A stretch of DNA of 64,000 bases. Origin: Arabidopsis thaliana (lineage: Eukaryota > Streptophyta > Magnoliopsida > Brassicales > Brassicaceae). This document shows, in pieces, positions 23,505-39,100 of the stretch (the stretch's first letter is position 1; each line of letters starts with the position of its first letter). Below the pieces are notes generated by a model. The model was not told the origin of the DNA. It searched no databases and was given only the letters and a program-made list of their open reading frames with translations. The stretch covers positions 12,401,001 through 12,465,000 of the forward strand of contig NC_003075.7 of NCBI RefSeq assembly GCF_000001735.4, in the 5' to 3' direction. A program made the position numbers and the translations under genes.

Positions 23505-25318
23505 ATGAGCTCCCAAATCTGCAGATCTGCTTCTAGAGCAGCCAGGTCTCTTCTTTCTTCAGCCAAGAATGCTCGTTTCTTCTCCGGTACGTAAATTTTC
23601 TCTCTGATCCTCTTTTTTCCTGAAAATGTGATAAACGTCATGGGATGATACATCTAGATAGACGTCAAATATTTTATGAATCTACCTGTGGTTTTCTTCG
23701 TTTTCTAGATTCTCGATTGTATTGAATCAGTGATCTGTTGTATCGTTTCCAATCTAAAATATTTGATCGAAGCTTTTACTTGATCCTACGTGTGTTCCCA
23801 TCAAGAAAATAAATTGTTTGTTTCTTGTGAGAGAATACTTCTTGCTAACACATTTTATGTGAAACTATTGGATACACAAATTTAGACTCTCATATTCCGG
23901 TTTTTGTCTCATCGTTGCTTTGCCTACATAAGACTTCTTATTGATTTTCCCATTAATATAAAGAGGATGTTTAAGATCTGTTGGTTTTATTATTCACATA
24001 TGAACAGAAGTCACAAACCGTGTTTCGTTTACATTTTGCTGATACGTTGATTATTATATGTTTTCAGAAGGCCGAGCCATTGGTGCAGCAAGTGTGGTGC
24101 ATGCGACTGGAAAAGTCCCTCAGTATGCATCCAACTTTGGAAAATCGGGTTCTGGCTTCGTCTCTAATAGCTGGATCACCGGACTCCTTGCTCTTCCTGC
24201 TGCAGGTTTTACATGCATAATGTTTCCTATAAATCTGTGATTTACTGTTTTATGAATATATTCTACAGGACACATTCAAATCTTCACTTTTGTAACACAG
24301 TTAGTGTAAATTAAGCCTTTCAACGTTTTGACTCCAAAATGATGTCTAATATCAGTTATACGTGCAAGACTTATAGCTGATGAGCTTTTTTGTTTATCTA
24401 TATTCATGTTTTACTTTGATGTGATGATTAACAGAGCCTTATTATATTCGCCTTGCTTTCTTTTTTATCATTTCTGTTATAGCCTTCATGCTCCAAGATC
24501 AGGAAGCACTTGCTGCAGAGGTAACTGATCACCAAACCAAACACACATATCTCTATATCTTTCTCTTGTGTTATCCCTGGTTTCTCTGTTTAATTGGATT
24601 TCTCTGTTCGAATCAGATGGAACGCACTTTCATCGCTATCAAACCTGATGGAGTGCAGCGAGGACTGGTTTGTTACTTGTTATTCTCTTGTAATTTCATG
24701 TCTTCTTTATTCAAATGCTCAAAACTCTTAAATCTTTAAACTCCCTCCAGATATCAGAAATCATTACACGGTTCGAACGCAAAGGATACAAGCTTGTTGG
24801 CATTAAAGTCATGGTTCCTTCAAAGGGTTTCGCGCAGAAGCATTACCATGATCTAAAGGAGAGACCTTTCTTCAACGGCTTGTGTAACTTCCTTAGCTCA
24901 GGCCCTGTTGTTGCCATGGTAAAGAAGCAACTCTCACATAAAACCGACTTGTTTTAGCTCTAATGATCCAATAAGACATTGTTTTTAGGTATGGGAAGGT
25001 GAAGGAGTGATTAGATACGGACGTAAACTGATTGGAGCCACTGATCCTCAGAAATCAGAACCTGGAACTATCCGAGGCGATCTCGCTGTTGTTGTTGGAA
25101 GGTACCATTCTATTTTTATGACATATGTATATATGATTGCTTGTCTGTTTTCTCGGAGATTATAGTTTTGCTTTTGTTTTTTGGGAAATTGCAGGAACAT
25201 TATACATGGAAGCGATGGACCAGAGACAGCTAAAGACGAGATCAGCTTGTGGTTTAAGCCTGAAGAACTCGTTTCTTACACTAGTAACGCTGAGAAGTGG
25301 ATCTACGGCCAGAACTGA
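23505..25318 (+). CDS. NDPK4: Nucleoside diphosphate kinase, organellar (NDPK4)
   Basis: Seven exons (23505-23586, 24068-24205, 24483-24520, 24617-24667, 24751-24918, 24989-25101, 25195-25318) give 237 aa. The first 86 residues are a presequence: an Arg/Ser-rich start ([20 protein letters not shown]) and then a hydrophobic segment ([12 protein letters not shown]). The NDK domain begins at [16 protein letters not shown]. The catalytic His sits in [17 protein letters not shown], at about residue 201, and the protein ends WIYGQN. NDK moves the gamma-phosphate from ATP to NDPs through phosphohistidine. The bipartite presequence matches type III plant NDPKs, found in the mitochondrial intermembrane space and, for NDPK3, also in the thylakoid lumen. 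I recall At4g23900. Confidence 0.95.
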
Positions 25319-26054
25319 ACTATTCCCTCTTTCTCCCTTATTTTCAACCGTTAGATCAGACATAAATAATTACTTCTTTTGTTTTTTCTTTTACCCAAAC
25401 ACTGAAAACGTACCGGGAATAACAAATTTACTGCATTTGTTATCAAGTTTGTTCTAATAGACCCAATGAAATTAGGCCACGTGTGCGATCATGTAACCGG
25501 TTTACCGTAATGTGGACTTGAAATCCGATTAGCAAGCGTAATGTTGTTTTAATTTCTCGTTGGAATCCGCCGACTCCATTATAAAATCTCAGAGAACTAG
25601 TTCAGCTGCGAGTTGACTCGTTCATCGGCTTCTTCAGAACGATACTTTAGCTTCGACCTCTCTCTCCGATCATCTTCTTCGTCGCTTTCCCTAATCGTTT
25701 TCTCTTGCAAGGTTCTTACTTCATAATTCGTAAGAGTTTCCTCCTTTCTTGACGAGTCCTGATATAGGTTTTGATTCGTGTTCAATTGAATTGTTAGGGT
25801 TTAGTGCTTCTCAGGGATTCGGGGAACATATACTTAATTGTTTTCATTTCATGCTTGGATTAAATTTCTTTATCTTCCCTGGATTCGATTCTTCCTTTAT
25901 CTTCTATCTTTTGACTCTCTTGACTAATTTCTCACTATTGTAACGGAGTTTTGTTTGATTTGTGTCAAATTTTTAAAGAACAGTGTATAATTTCTTACAT
26001 ATCGTATAAAAGTTTGTGTTTTTTTCGGTAAAAGAATTTGCTTTGTTTGTGCAG
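25319..26054. other. Spacer with leader of the mRNA export factor gene
   Basis: It contains the NDPK4 3' flank and, from about 25590, a C/T-rich leader. A GT donor at 25712 and an AG directly before the ATG at 26055 suggest a 5' UTR intron ending at the start codon. No other gene is seen. Confidence 0.45.
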
Positions 26055-28287
26055 ATGGAGACTGGAACACCACTTATAGCGGAGACCATTGCCCTCACTG
26101 AAAAGAAAGTCGCCATGGCTTTAGGTATTTTTAATGTTCATGTTCCTCATAGCTTCTATGTATCCGCTTGTTTGGTTGCTCATGATAATATTTATACTTT
26201 CTTGTTTTAGATGATATTATCAAGTTGGCAAAGAGAAAGACCAATGTGAATAAGGGCAAGAAACCAAGGAGAGAAAAGGTATAAACCCTTCATAAAGGTC
26301 TCTTGGCTTACATGCCTCTTGTCTTTGCCAGACGTTAATGTCATTGAACTGGTCGTTGGCATTTATATATAATTTAGTTTTTTTCTGTGCAGAACAAAAA
26401 CCAAAACTTTAATGGTGCTGCGAGAAATAATACCTCTAATGTGCGCCATCATATGAACTCACTTTCTGCTGTTAGACAGGTTAGCTTTGCAGTGTTTCTC
26501 AGTTGATCTGTTGTCTATCATTACGATCCTTTTTTTATTTTCTTTTGTTTGGATTTCTTTTTGTAACTTATCTCTTACTTTTCAGGGTGCTGTTGGTAAG
26601 AGAAGGTCTAGGTTCCAAGGAATTCAATTTCCTGTAACAACAAACATTGCTCGTAAAGCTTCTACTGCTGCTCCACTCGATTTCCGCGGTAGAGCTTTTA
26701 ATGGTGGAAGGATGACTAGTGCCAATCAGTCAAGGTCTAGAATGCTGGATAACTCTCTGACCTGTTTGTTAATCTGAAGTCCTTATAGTATCTTCGATTG
26801 TGTCTGATTCAAGAAGCTTCTTTTCTAAGCTCCTGGTCACTAGATGACTGCATAGCTATACAGATTTATGTAGTTGAGTTTATGATGATGCTTGAAGGAG
26901 TCAGTTCATATTTTGGGATTGGAGATTTGGGTAGAAGAAAACAATTCAGAACGTTAAGGTTGAGCATAAACTTTGCTGATGAGTGGCTAGGGTGTTTTTC
27001 TCAAGACTGGGTTGGCCTTTGATATGACCTTGGGTGGTTATGGCTAGGTTGAGCATAAACTTTGCTTTTGGTTGAAGTTGGTGTTTTTAGTTATTGTCAG
27101 AGTAACAAGTCAAGCAATCTGATACTGTGCTTGGCCTTTGATTTTACCTCAGTGGATTCATGAAACTCATTTGCATTCATTCAGTCTCCTAGGTGTTATG
27201 TTTCATCTTCTTGCTACATCCTGAAGATTATAGCTTCCTCTCTGAGGTTGTGACACTGTCTTGGTAAATACCTGTTACTGGGAAAAGAGTCAGACTCAGG
27301 ATCTTCGTCAATATACATTAATTGTTACTTCGTTGTACTTCGGGTCATCTCTCGAGCTACTCTCTTAGTCATTGATAAGTTGCTTTGTCGGAACAAATGC
27401 CATCTTTTGGTCTGTTGACCAGGAGATCTGTCAAGAGCATGCACTTTTTCTGTCTAGTTTAATTGGAATTTGGAGTTGTGTCAGTGTCTTGGCGCTTTTA
27501 ACACTGGGAAGTGAAGTGTTGCATCCTTATAATGCCATCCTTCTTTGTTACTTGGATAACTGGATTTCGCTTAGATCCTTCTATGTATGAAGAGGTTCAG
27601 CTTTTGTTGCTAACAACTCGATAACAGATCATTTTATCTGTTGATGCCAGTACCGTCTGTACGTCTTTTCTCGGTTCCTCAGCACTTCTTCTTTGTTTTT
27701 TTGTGCAGGCTTATTGCTCCACCAGTTCAAAATATATCTGTACAGGCTAGAGTCAACGCAAAGGTAACTTACTCATGATTATCTGTTAGGTTGCATTAGA
27801 CTAGCTTCTTAGTATCTCTCCCTTGGACGAGTATTCGTTTTGATATGTTTATGGGGGACCATAAGATGTGCATTTTAGCCTTCTGCTGTTCTGCATCCGT
27901 AGCTATATCTGCCTGTTGATGGTAGGGAGTATCTGAAAGGTTTATGAATTGAATGTGGTTGTAAATCTTTATGGGTTTGTAAATCCCAGACCATGGAATG
28001 TGATAGGGGCTTGATCTGGTAAATGCTTGGTGTGATAACTGAATCGAATATCACTATATCCAATAACTTTATACTGAATGTTTGGAGGGCTAATAACAAT
28101 TGATCTTCTTAATCTGCAGAGGCATGAGGTAGATCAGAAAGTAGAACACAGAGGAGGGAAGAGGAAGACACTGGACTCTCGCTTTGCAAGCATGAAAGAG
28201 CAGAGAATGACGATTAACAACTATGGTGTTACAGTGCAAGTTCCAAGATTACCACCATGGGTTAGAGCCAGAAGATTTTCCCAATGA
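26055..28287 (+). CDS. UIEF2: UAP56-interacting mRNA export factor (UIEF2-like)
   Basis: Six coding exons (26055-26124, 26211-26278, 26393-26479, 26586-26734, 27709-27763, 28120-28287) give 198 aa. The N-terminus carries a UAP56-binding motif (KVAMALDDIIKLAKR), matching the LDDIIK core seen in ALY/REF, UIF and THO-linked adaptors. The rest is Arg/Lys/Asn-rich and basic without an RRM, ending RLPPWVRARRFSQ. Such factors bridge mRNPs to the helicase UAP56 in TREX-linked nuclear export. I recall At4g23910 as UIEF2, paired with UIEF1 (At4g10970). Intron 4 is 974 nt, long for this genome, with internal repeats. Reading through it gives a stop after about 16 codons. Confidence 0.88.
26957..27155. 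repeat. Imperfect repeats in intron 4 of the export-factor gene
   Basis: AGGTTGAGCATAAACTTTGCT occurs at 26957 and again at 27046. A second pair, (G/C)TTGGCCTTTGAT, occurs near 27011 and 27132. Together they look like about 90-120 bp imperfect tandem copies inside the long intron. Confidence 0.7.
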
Positions 28288-28598
28288 GAAACCACAAAGC
28301 TTTTACGGGTTGTTCCAGTTTAGAATTTGGCTTTTGGGTTTAGAATCTTGTTAAGCAAACACTAAGCAATGCAATTCTTTTGTAAACATATTGACTTTTA
28401 GTATCATGAAAGAATTTTTTTTGAGTCTTGGTTCATTATATAGTCGCATTTCCACATTTCTGTCAATTACATGTTTGCCTCTAAGTGAGTACGCGTCGTC
28501 AAGAAGAAAGCCTATCAGCCAAGTATGTCTTAACTCTTAAGGAATGCTTCCTGTATAATCTAGACAAATAGAGTTGTAACATTTAAATCTTCAAAATT

Positions 28599-28671
28599 GG
28601 GGGTGTAGCTCATATGGTAGAGCGCTCGCTTCGCATGCGAGAGGCACGGGGTTCGATTCCCCGCACCTCCA
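28599..28671 (+). tRNA. tRNA-Ala (anticodon CGC)
   Basis: A complete 73-nt cloverleaf. The acceptor stem GGGGGTG pairs with CACCTCC (one G-T), followed by discriminator A. The D stem is GCTC/GAGC. The anticodon stem CTCGC/GCGAG encloses loop TTCGCAT, so the anticodon is CGC, reading GCG (Ala). The T stem CGGGG/CCCCG has loop TTCGATT. There is no intron, and no encoded CCA (the sequence continues ATTTT). A T-rich stretch immediately 3' (TTTTGTTTTTTG) fits a Pol III terminator. Confidence 0.97.
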
Positions 28672-32666
<3,995 letters not shown>

Positions 32667-32975
32667 TTCTCCTTTTTTAATTTTTATTTTGCCTTTTTTG
32701 CTTACTTATATTCATATAAACAAACACATAAAAAAAAAGAAGAGAAAGGCTGACAAGTACCCAAACTTTAGAAGAAATTGAGGAAAATTCTTGTACTATC
32801 AATTTATCATAGAAACTATATTTATTAAATCGTTAGTTTTCAATCGTTGGGAGTTTTTTTTCTTGCATTTGTGTGTATTTGTTCTATTTTTCTGATATTT
32901 ATGTCTGTAAATGTGACTCATTCATTATTGATCGACACAAAAATACAAATATCTATAACAAATCACGCACATAAC
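32667..32975. other. UGE2 3' flank
   Basis: About 310 bp of T-rich 3' UTR and spacer between the UGE2 stop and the SWEET relic. Nothing else is seen. Confidence 0.5.
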
Positions 32976-33735
32976 TCAAAACCAAAAGCAAACACACAAC
33001 CATAATTGTATTCCGAGCTCATCAAACATCTGAGTCGATCTGTAATACACGGCATACGCAACTAATTGGACTAAGCCAAGTACTGTGCATAACACAAAGG
33101 AAACCTGAAGAACAAAGAAATCAAATTTCAATACTGAAAAATCAAAATTAGGTAAATTTAATGTAAGTGAACTAACAATTTAAAAGAACAGAAGACTTAC
33201 AAACATGATACGATCAACCGGCAGTAAAGAGATGACGGTCCAAACGGTTGCGTTTGCAAACATTGCAAACCCTACCAAGAACGACATATGTTCGACGCTC
33301 TTAGTTCTTACAACTTTCACTTGCGTTTATCATTATTTCGTTGTTAATTTTTTTTCGTATTAGTAATGCGAGGATATTTATTAATCTTTGATATTCATAA
33401 ACTAAACTTACCAATACAGACACCGGAGAAAACGCAACAGACGTCCACAATAACAAATCACCGAAGACCCAAAGATTCGATGAAACCTAAAGCCAACGTG
33501 GCAAATGTAGTTACAGATACCACCTCGAGTACCAAAATGATAATCACTAATCGCTGCGTAGAGTGCTTGCAAAATCTAATATATGCGGCCAAATAGATCC
33601 CCATGATCAAGACTCCAATCCCATTAGTGATGAGGGTAGGAGTCCCAATAAAAAAAAAGACTTACAAACATAATTGGATCCACATGTAGTAGATAGACGA
33701 TGGTCCAAACGATTGCGTTTGCAATGTTTACATAT
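32976..33735 (-). pseudogene. SWEET sugar-transporter relic, N-terminally truncated
   Basis: Reading the minus strand: 33640-33412 encodes a TM segment plus the next helix (ITNGIGVLIMGIYLAAY, then LVIIILVLEVVSVTTFATLAL), and an in-frame TGA at 33460-33458 interrupts it. Exon 33319-33201 gives VRTKSVEHMSFLVGFAMFA and TVWTVISLLPVDRIMF, the classic (K)TKSVE(Y)MPF and VW motifs of the second SWEET MtN3 repeat. Exon 33104-32976 gives VLCTVLGLVQLVAYAVYY and a TGA. Splice sites between the three are still GT-AG and phase-compatible. The first helices are missing. A second partial copy of the middle exon (ANAIVWTIVYLLHVDPIMF) lies upstream at about 33730-33666 and is out of place. This is a decayed gene, not a working transporter. 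Confidence 0.82.
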
Positions 33736-34114
33736 TTAGCTTGTTTTTGTTCCACATCATAAAAGTAATTAAAGAAATTTTTATTAATTAAAGAACAAGT
33801 TCTCTCGAAGATCACGAAGGAGAGAAGAAAGTGCAATCTTTATAGAAATATGAAAAGATTAGATGATAGTAAATTATAAAGATATAGATACATGCATAAC
33901 ATAAGCAAAATATATACATAACATAAGCAAAACATAAGCATATTTTGTTTATGCGCATATCACATTATATAGACTTTGTTTAGCAATGTAAACATCATAA
34001 AATTGATTCATTATGTAGAGTAAATAAGAAGAAGACGGAGAAAGCGGTAAAAAAAGATAGATAAGAAAACATAAGTATATGTCTTAAATAAGAAATAATA
34101 AATATAGGTTATGG
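33736..34114. other. AT-rich spacer before the hAT-like element
   Basis: Contains short repeats of the ACATAAGCAAAAT type (33898-33942) and AT-rich DNA. No gene is seen. Bases 34108-34114 (GTTATGG) are the left copy of the target-site duplication. Confidence 0.5.
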
Positions 34115-34840
34115 TAGGCCTTGGCAAAAAAACCGTACCTGAAAACTCGAACCGAAACCGATTCGAAAAACCGGTTTGGGGCGGGTACGTATATTAGCTA
34201 TTTACCCTATTGGGTTTTAGATTGTTGTACCCGTGGATATAGGATAATAGCCGACCCAAACCCGATACCCGAAAGGGTATCAACTTATCCGAAATTACAT
34301 ATACTTATTCATAGATTTATACATATAAAAATTTATTTTATATTTAATATTTGAACCAAATACATTTATATCCAAATATCCAATAATAATTACTAAAAAC
34401 TAAATGTACCTATATTTAAATACTTAATACTAAATATTTTATATATGCAAAATATTCGTAAATGTTTTGGATATTTGGACAAAATTTCGGTTATTCGGGT
34501 AAAATTCAGATATTTGGGTAAAATTTTCGACTATTTGGGTATAATTTCGGGTATTTGGGTAAAATTATCGACTATTTGGGTACAAATTTCGGGTATTTGG
34601 TACAATTTCGGGTATTTGGGTAAATTTTTGGGTATTTGGATATAAAATACATGAATCCGAAGGATACCCGTTTTTTTCGAGTATTTAACGGTTCTAAAAT
34701 TCTATACCCGAACCAACCCAAACCCGATTAGAACCGAACCACCGAAGTTTTCTATTTACTCTATTGGATTCTAGAACAGTATACCCGTACCCGATCGGGT
34801 ATTACCCGAACCGACCCGCATACCCGAATACCCGGCCCTA
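34115..34840. mobile_element. Non-autonomous hAT-like element with internal tandem repeats
   Basis: The left end reads TAGGCCTTGGCAAAAAAACC; the right end, reverse-complemented, reads TAGGGCCGGGTATTCGGG. Together they give short imperfect terminal inverted repeats of the TAGGGC(C/T)GGGC type found on Arabidopsis hAT-like elements. GTTATGG flanks both sides (34108-34114 and 34842-34848), a 7-bp exact duplication within an expected 8-bp hAT target site. The subterminal parts are rich in ACCCGAACC on both strands and could fold back. The core (about 34440-34660) is a tandem array of GGGTATTTGGGTAAAATTTCG-like units. No transposase is encoded. Confidence 0.72.
34440..34660. repeat. About 20-25-bp degenerate tandem array
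   Basis: At least eight copies of a unit like (G)GGTATTTGGGTAAAATTTC lie inside the hAT-like element, with variable spacing. Confidence 0.85.
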
Positions 34841-35130
34841 CGTTATGGCTATAAGTGTATTTACTATACAGAAAACGTTAATCCAAACAAAGAATATGGA
34901 AAGCATGCATATCTATGTAGACTAATGTTAAGGCTATTACAATTGGCAACCGAAAATTTCGTGTTAAGTTGTAATTTAGTATACGTACAAAATCTAAAAG
35001 TACAATAGCTTTGTATTAATATTTGCAATTTTCTAACTTGATGGATTCAGAAAAGAACCCAAGAGGTTTCACTTCACATACATGTATTTTTGAAAAATAA
35101 CCATGTCACTTTTACAATTGTTTTTTAATA
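34841..35130. other. Right flank of the element and 3' flank of the LEA_2 gene
   Basis: Begins with the right copy of the GTTATGG duplication, then AT-rich DNA up to the stop codon of the minus-strand LEA_2 gene. No gene is seen. Confidence 0.5.
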
Positions 35131-35694
35131 TTAACAACGGACGGCTACGATGGAACCATCACTCGAGGAAATCGCGATCCTACAATTACATTTAGCCGCG
35201 ATTCGGTGAGTAAACAAACCGAGAACCCGAACCCGACCCGCCATCTCCAGCTTCGACTCTATTTCCACTGTTGACCCGGACCGATCCGAATTTTGAAATT
35301 GGGCGGCGGAGATTTGAGAACTAGAGGCCGCCGCGAGAGGAAACGACTGAACGGAGAAAGTAGCTAACATACGCTTGGTTCGACCCGATTCGATCTCACC
35401 AGCAGGTACGAAGGTATAACCGATCCGGTTTCCATAGTAAAAGAGCTGGATTACATTGTTGTAGTGTGAGAAAGCTGCGCGGTTAGGGTTTCTAACGGCG
35501 GAGAATTGAGAAAAGGTGAAACTAACGGAGCTATTAGCGACGGAGAATGAAGGAACCTTGACGCTAGTGACGGAGATCTCAGGATCTCTCGGTCTAAAGA
35601 CTGTGAGATAAACAGTAAGTGCGGCGATGATTAAGAAGACTATGAAGAGCGTGGCGACGGCGCATGAAGCGAGGTTTGAACAAGACTTCGACAT
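35131..35694 (-). CDS. LEA_2 / NHL-type membrane protein
   Basis: Intronless gene, 187 aa. A short Cys-containing cytosolic start (MSKSCSNLASC) precedes one hydrophobic membrane segment at about residues 11-32 (AVATLFIVFLIIAALTVYLTVF). After that comes the RPRDPEISVTSVKVPSFSV start of the LEA_2/WHy beta-sandwich, with an NPNRAAF-type motif (NPN.....Y). The C-terminus is Cys-rich (CNCRIAIS, VRC). NHL/LEA_2 proteins of this build are plasma-membrane or ER-anchored and linked to stress or defence; the exact role is unknown. The start codons of this gene and FtsHi1 are divergent and 413 bp apart. I recall At4g23930. Confidence 0.88.
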   Translation of the reverse strand: MSKSCSNLASCAVATLFIVFLIIAALTVYLTVFRPRDPEISVTSVKVPSFSVANSSVSFTFSQFSAVRNPNRAAFSHYNNVIQLFYYGNRIGYTFVPAGEIESGRTKRMLATFSVQSFPLAAASSSQISAAQFQNSDRSGSTVEIESKLEMAGRVRVLGLFTHRIAAKCNCRIAISSSDGSIVAVRC

Positions 35695-36107
35695 TTCTCG
35701 GTGGAGATGTTTGGTAGCGATGATTTAAGTGTTCACTAGTTGGGATAAAGAGTTTATTTTTGGTTAAAGGGAAAGCAAAACGACGTGTAAAAGCAAAAGG
35801 ATGTTTTGTTTGGACATAGTGATAACGTTACAACGGAGTTTGGACTTAAGTGTGTGTGATGCAGCGAAGGTGGCCGACTAGAGCTAAATAAATTATTTTA
35901 GTGAACAAACAATGTACCCGGAACAGAAACCGGGTTTCGAAGTCGGGTCGAATTGTTGTAATTTAGAGCTAACAGAACAAAAACCTCCTGAGATTGAATA
36001 AACCTCCGATTGCTCTATTTTCTTATCCAGAACGAAGAGAGATTCAAATTTCGCAATGCGATTCTAGTGAAGCTTCTTTTTCTTCTGTACATGGTTATCG
36101 TCGTAAA
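35695..36107. promoter_or_regulatory. Divergent promoter of LEA_2 gene and FtsHi1, with two upstream ORFs
   Basis: The 413-bp region serves both genes. Towards FtsHi1 two upstream ATGs are seen. One at 36056-36067 has three codons and a stop. One at 36091-36120 has nine codons and overlaps the FtsHi1 ATG (36108) in another frame. Whether the mRNA includes them depends on the TSS, which I cannot see. Confidence 0.55.
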
Positions 36108-39100
36108 ATGGCGTCTATAGACAATGTTTTCTCACTCGGTACTCGGTTCTCAATCCCAGAAAACCCCAAGAGATCGATATTGAAACACGCGACTACATCG
36201 AGTTTCTCCGCGAGAACTCAAACTCGATGGAGAGCTCCAATTCTGCGTCGGTCGTTTACAGTTTTGTGCGAATTGAAAACTGGGTCATCTAGCTCCGGCG
36301 AGACGAACAATTCCCCTGCTGCTGACGATTTCGTAACTAGGGTTTTGAAGGAGAATCCTAGCCAAGTGGAACCTCGTTACCGAGTTGGTGATAAGCTGTA
36401 TAATCTGAAGGAGAGAGAAGATTTAAGCAAAGGCACCAATGCGGCGACGGGTGCGTTTGAATTTATCAAAAGGAAGTTTGATTCGAAGAAGAAAACAGAG
36501 ACAGACAAAAGCGAAGAGTCTGTTTATTTGAGTGATATTTTGAGGGAGTACAAAGGAAAGCTTTATGTTCCGGAGCAAGTTTTTGGGCCAGAGTTATCTG
36601 AAGAAGAGGAGTTTGAGAAAAATGTGAAAGATTTACCAAAGATGAGTTTGGAAGATTTTAGAAAAGCTATGGAGAATGATAAAGTTAAGCTGCTTACATC
36701 GAAGGAAGTTTCTGGTGTTTCTTATACGAGTGGCTATAGAGGTTTTATTGTTGATCTTAAGGAGATTCCTGGAGTCAAGAGCTTACAGAGAACCAAATGG
36801 TGAATTACTAGGATTAAGAAGAAGAATAAAAGTTTTAATTTTGATGTATGGAGAATATTGGTATGATTTTCTTATTGATCTGTTTCTTGATAGGTCAATG
36901 AAGCTTGAAGTTGGAGAAGCTCAAGCTCTTCTGAAAGAATACACGGGTCCGCAGTACGAAATTGAAAGGCACATGACGGTGATCACGCTTTTGTTCATTT
37001 AGATCTTATCTACTAGATTATATAATCTAATGTCCTCAATATTTTTGTATTGTGTTGGTTAGGAATTTTTCATAACCTATTCACTAGGTTGACAAACAGA
37101 TCTATTTTGTTCTGTTATTGACTGAGTTTATATGTTTGCAGTCTTGGGTTGGAAAAGTGGCGGACTTCCCAAACCCTGTTGCGTCTTCTATTTCAAGTAG
37201 AGTGATGGTTGAGCTGGGAATGGTGACAGCAGTTATTGCTGCAGCCGCAGTTGTTGTTGGAGGATTCTTAGCCTCAGCTGTTTTTGCAGTCACTAGTTTC
37301 GCCTTTGTCACTACAGTATATGTTGTTTGGCCTATAGCAAAGCCATTCCTCAAACTTTTTGTTGGCGTCTTCCTTGGTGTTCTTGAAAAATCATGGGATT
37401 ACATTGTTGATGTTCTCGCCGATGGGGGCATCTTCTCAAGGATTTCTGATTTCTATACATTTGGTGGTGTAGCATCAAGTCTGGAGATGCTCAAACCAAT
37501 CCTACTTGTTGTCATGACTATGGTTCTTCTTGTTCGTTTCACACTGTCACGGAGACCAAAGAACTTTAGGAAATGGGTATAATACTTTAATCACTCAACA
37601 CTTTTTTGCAGAATCTATTGATATCGCTTGCGCCCTCAATCACTTCAAATGTTTTTGCAGGATTTATGGCAAGGGATTGCTTTTTCTCAGTCTAAAGCAG
37701 AAGCTCGTGTTGATGTAAGTTTCTAACCATTACTCCTATATGCATGTTTCTTCAGTTCTAATACTTTTTTGGTTGAGTTTTTTATGACTTCAATGATTAT
37801 ATTTCAGGGTTCAACCGGTGTTAAATTCGCTGATGTTGCAGGGATTGATGAAGCAGTTGATGAACTTCAAGAGGTATCGCTTGACCAAATTTCTCGTGCA
37901 ATTACTTTAGTATGCTTGCGCCAGTTCTTCCCTGAGTATGGATCTCTTGTTTTATTATGTGCATTCTTGGTTAGCTTAGCCTCTAAAACCCTTACCATTA
38001 GGGCTTCACTGCTACCCCATCAAGTATAAAGTTGCATGACATTATTTCGTTGAATCTTGGAAGCTCGAGAGAAACCGGGATCTGAAGCTTACTAACCTCT
38101 TAGTCTCATTACGATTATCTCATTTTCTTGATAGCTTGTAAAGTACTTGAAGAATCCCGACCTGTTTGATAAAATGGGAATTAAACCTCCCCATGGAGTT
38201 CTTCTGGAGGGTCCCCCTGGTTGTGGCAAGGTATGTGTAACCATCTATGCTAATGCCAATCGAAAAGATTTATTGTTAAGTATTGAATAGTATTTTTGTA
38301 GCAGCATTATACTTTAGAATACTAAGAAATACTATAGATAATCAAACATGCAGTGGTGCCTGTTGAGATCAATTCTGCTGAGGTTGATGGTTGTATTTCA
38401 GAGTATGCTGAGTGTTTGGCAATATCATCACTACTCCTTCAACTTAAACCTGAAATTTGTCTTAAAAAAGTTTTGAATGTTTAGTTGCTATTAACAAGTT
38501 ATGATTGATTCCTATTCTCGATTGAGATCTTATAAAATCTCAATGTTTTATACAATTGTCAATGATCAGTTTACCTCTTATTGTAGTCGATTAGCTTTAT
38601 CTACAAGGATCTTTTGACAACCCAGTTGCTAGCAATATAGAGCCTAACCTAACCTGATTTGCTTTCGTAGACACTCGTTGCAAAAGCCATTGCGGGGGAA
38701 GCTGGTGTACCGTTCTACCAAATGGCAGGATCTGAATTCGTCGAAGTTCTTGTTGGAGTTGGGTCAGCTCGTATCAGAGATCTGTTTAAAAGAGCTAAGG
38801 TGATTGGACATATGTGTATTTATACATTTCTGTGCAGAGATGTTAAATAGTATTTGATGATGTCTATGTCCTTGTGCAGGTAAACAAGCCATCCGTTATT
38901 TTCATCGATGAAATTGATGCCTTAGCAACTCGGTATACAATATTTTCGTCCCTTGTATCTAGATTTTGATATACTACCTTCCTTGCATAATTTTTCAACT
39001 TGAGACGGAGTTTAACTGATATCGCTCTTTATATTTTGGTATTCGTTAGACGTCAAGGGATTTTCAAGGAAAACTCAGACCAGTTGTACAATGCGGCCAC

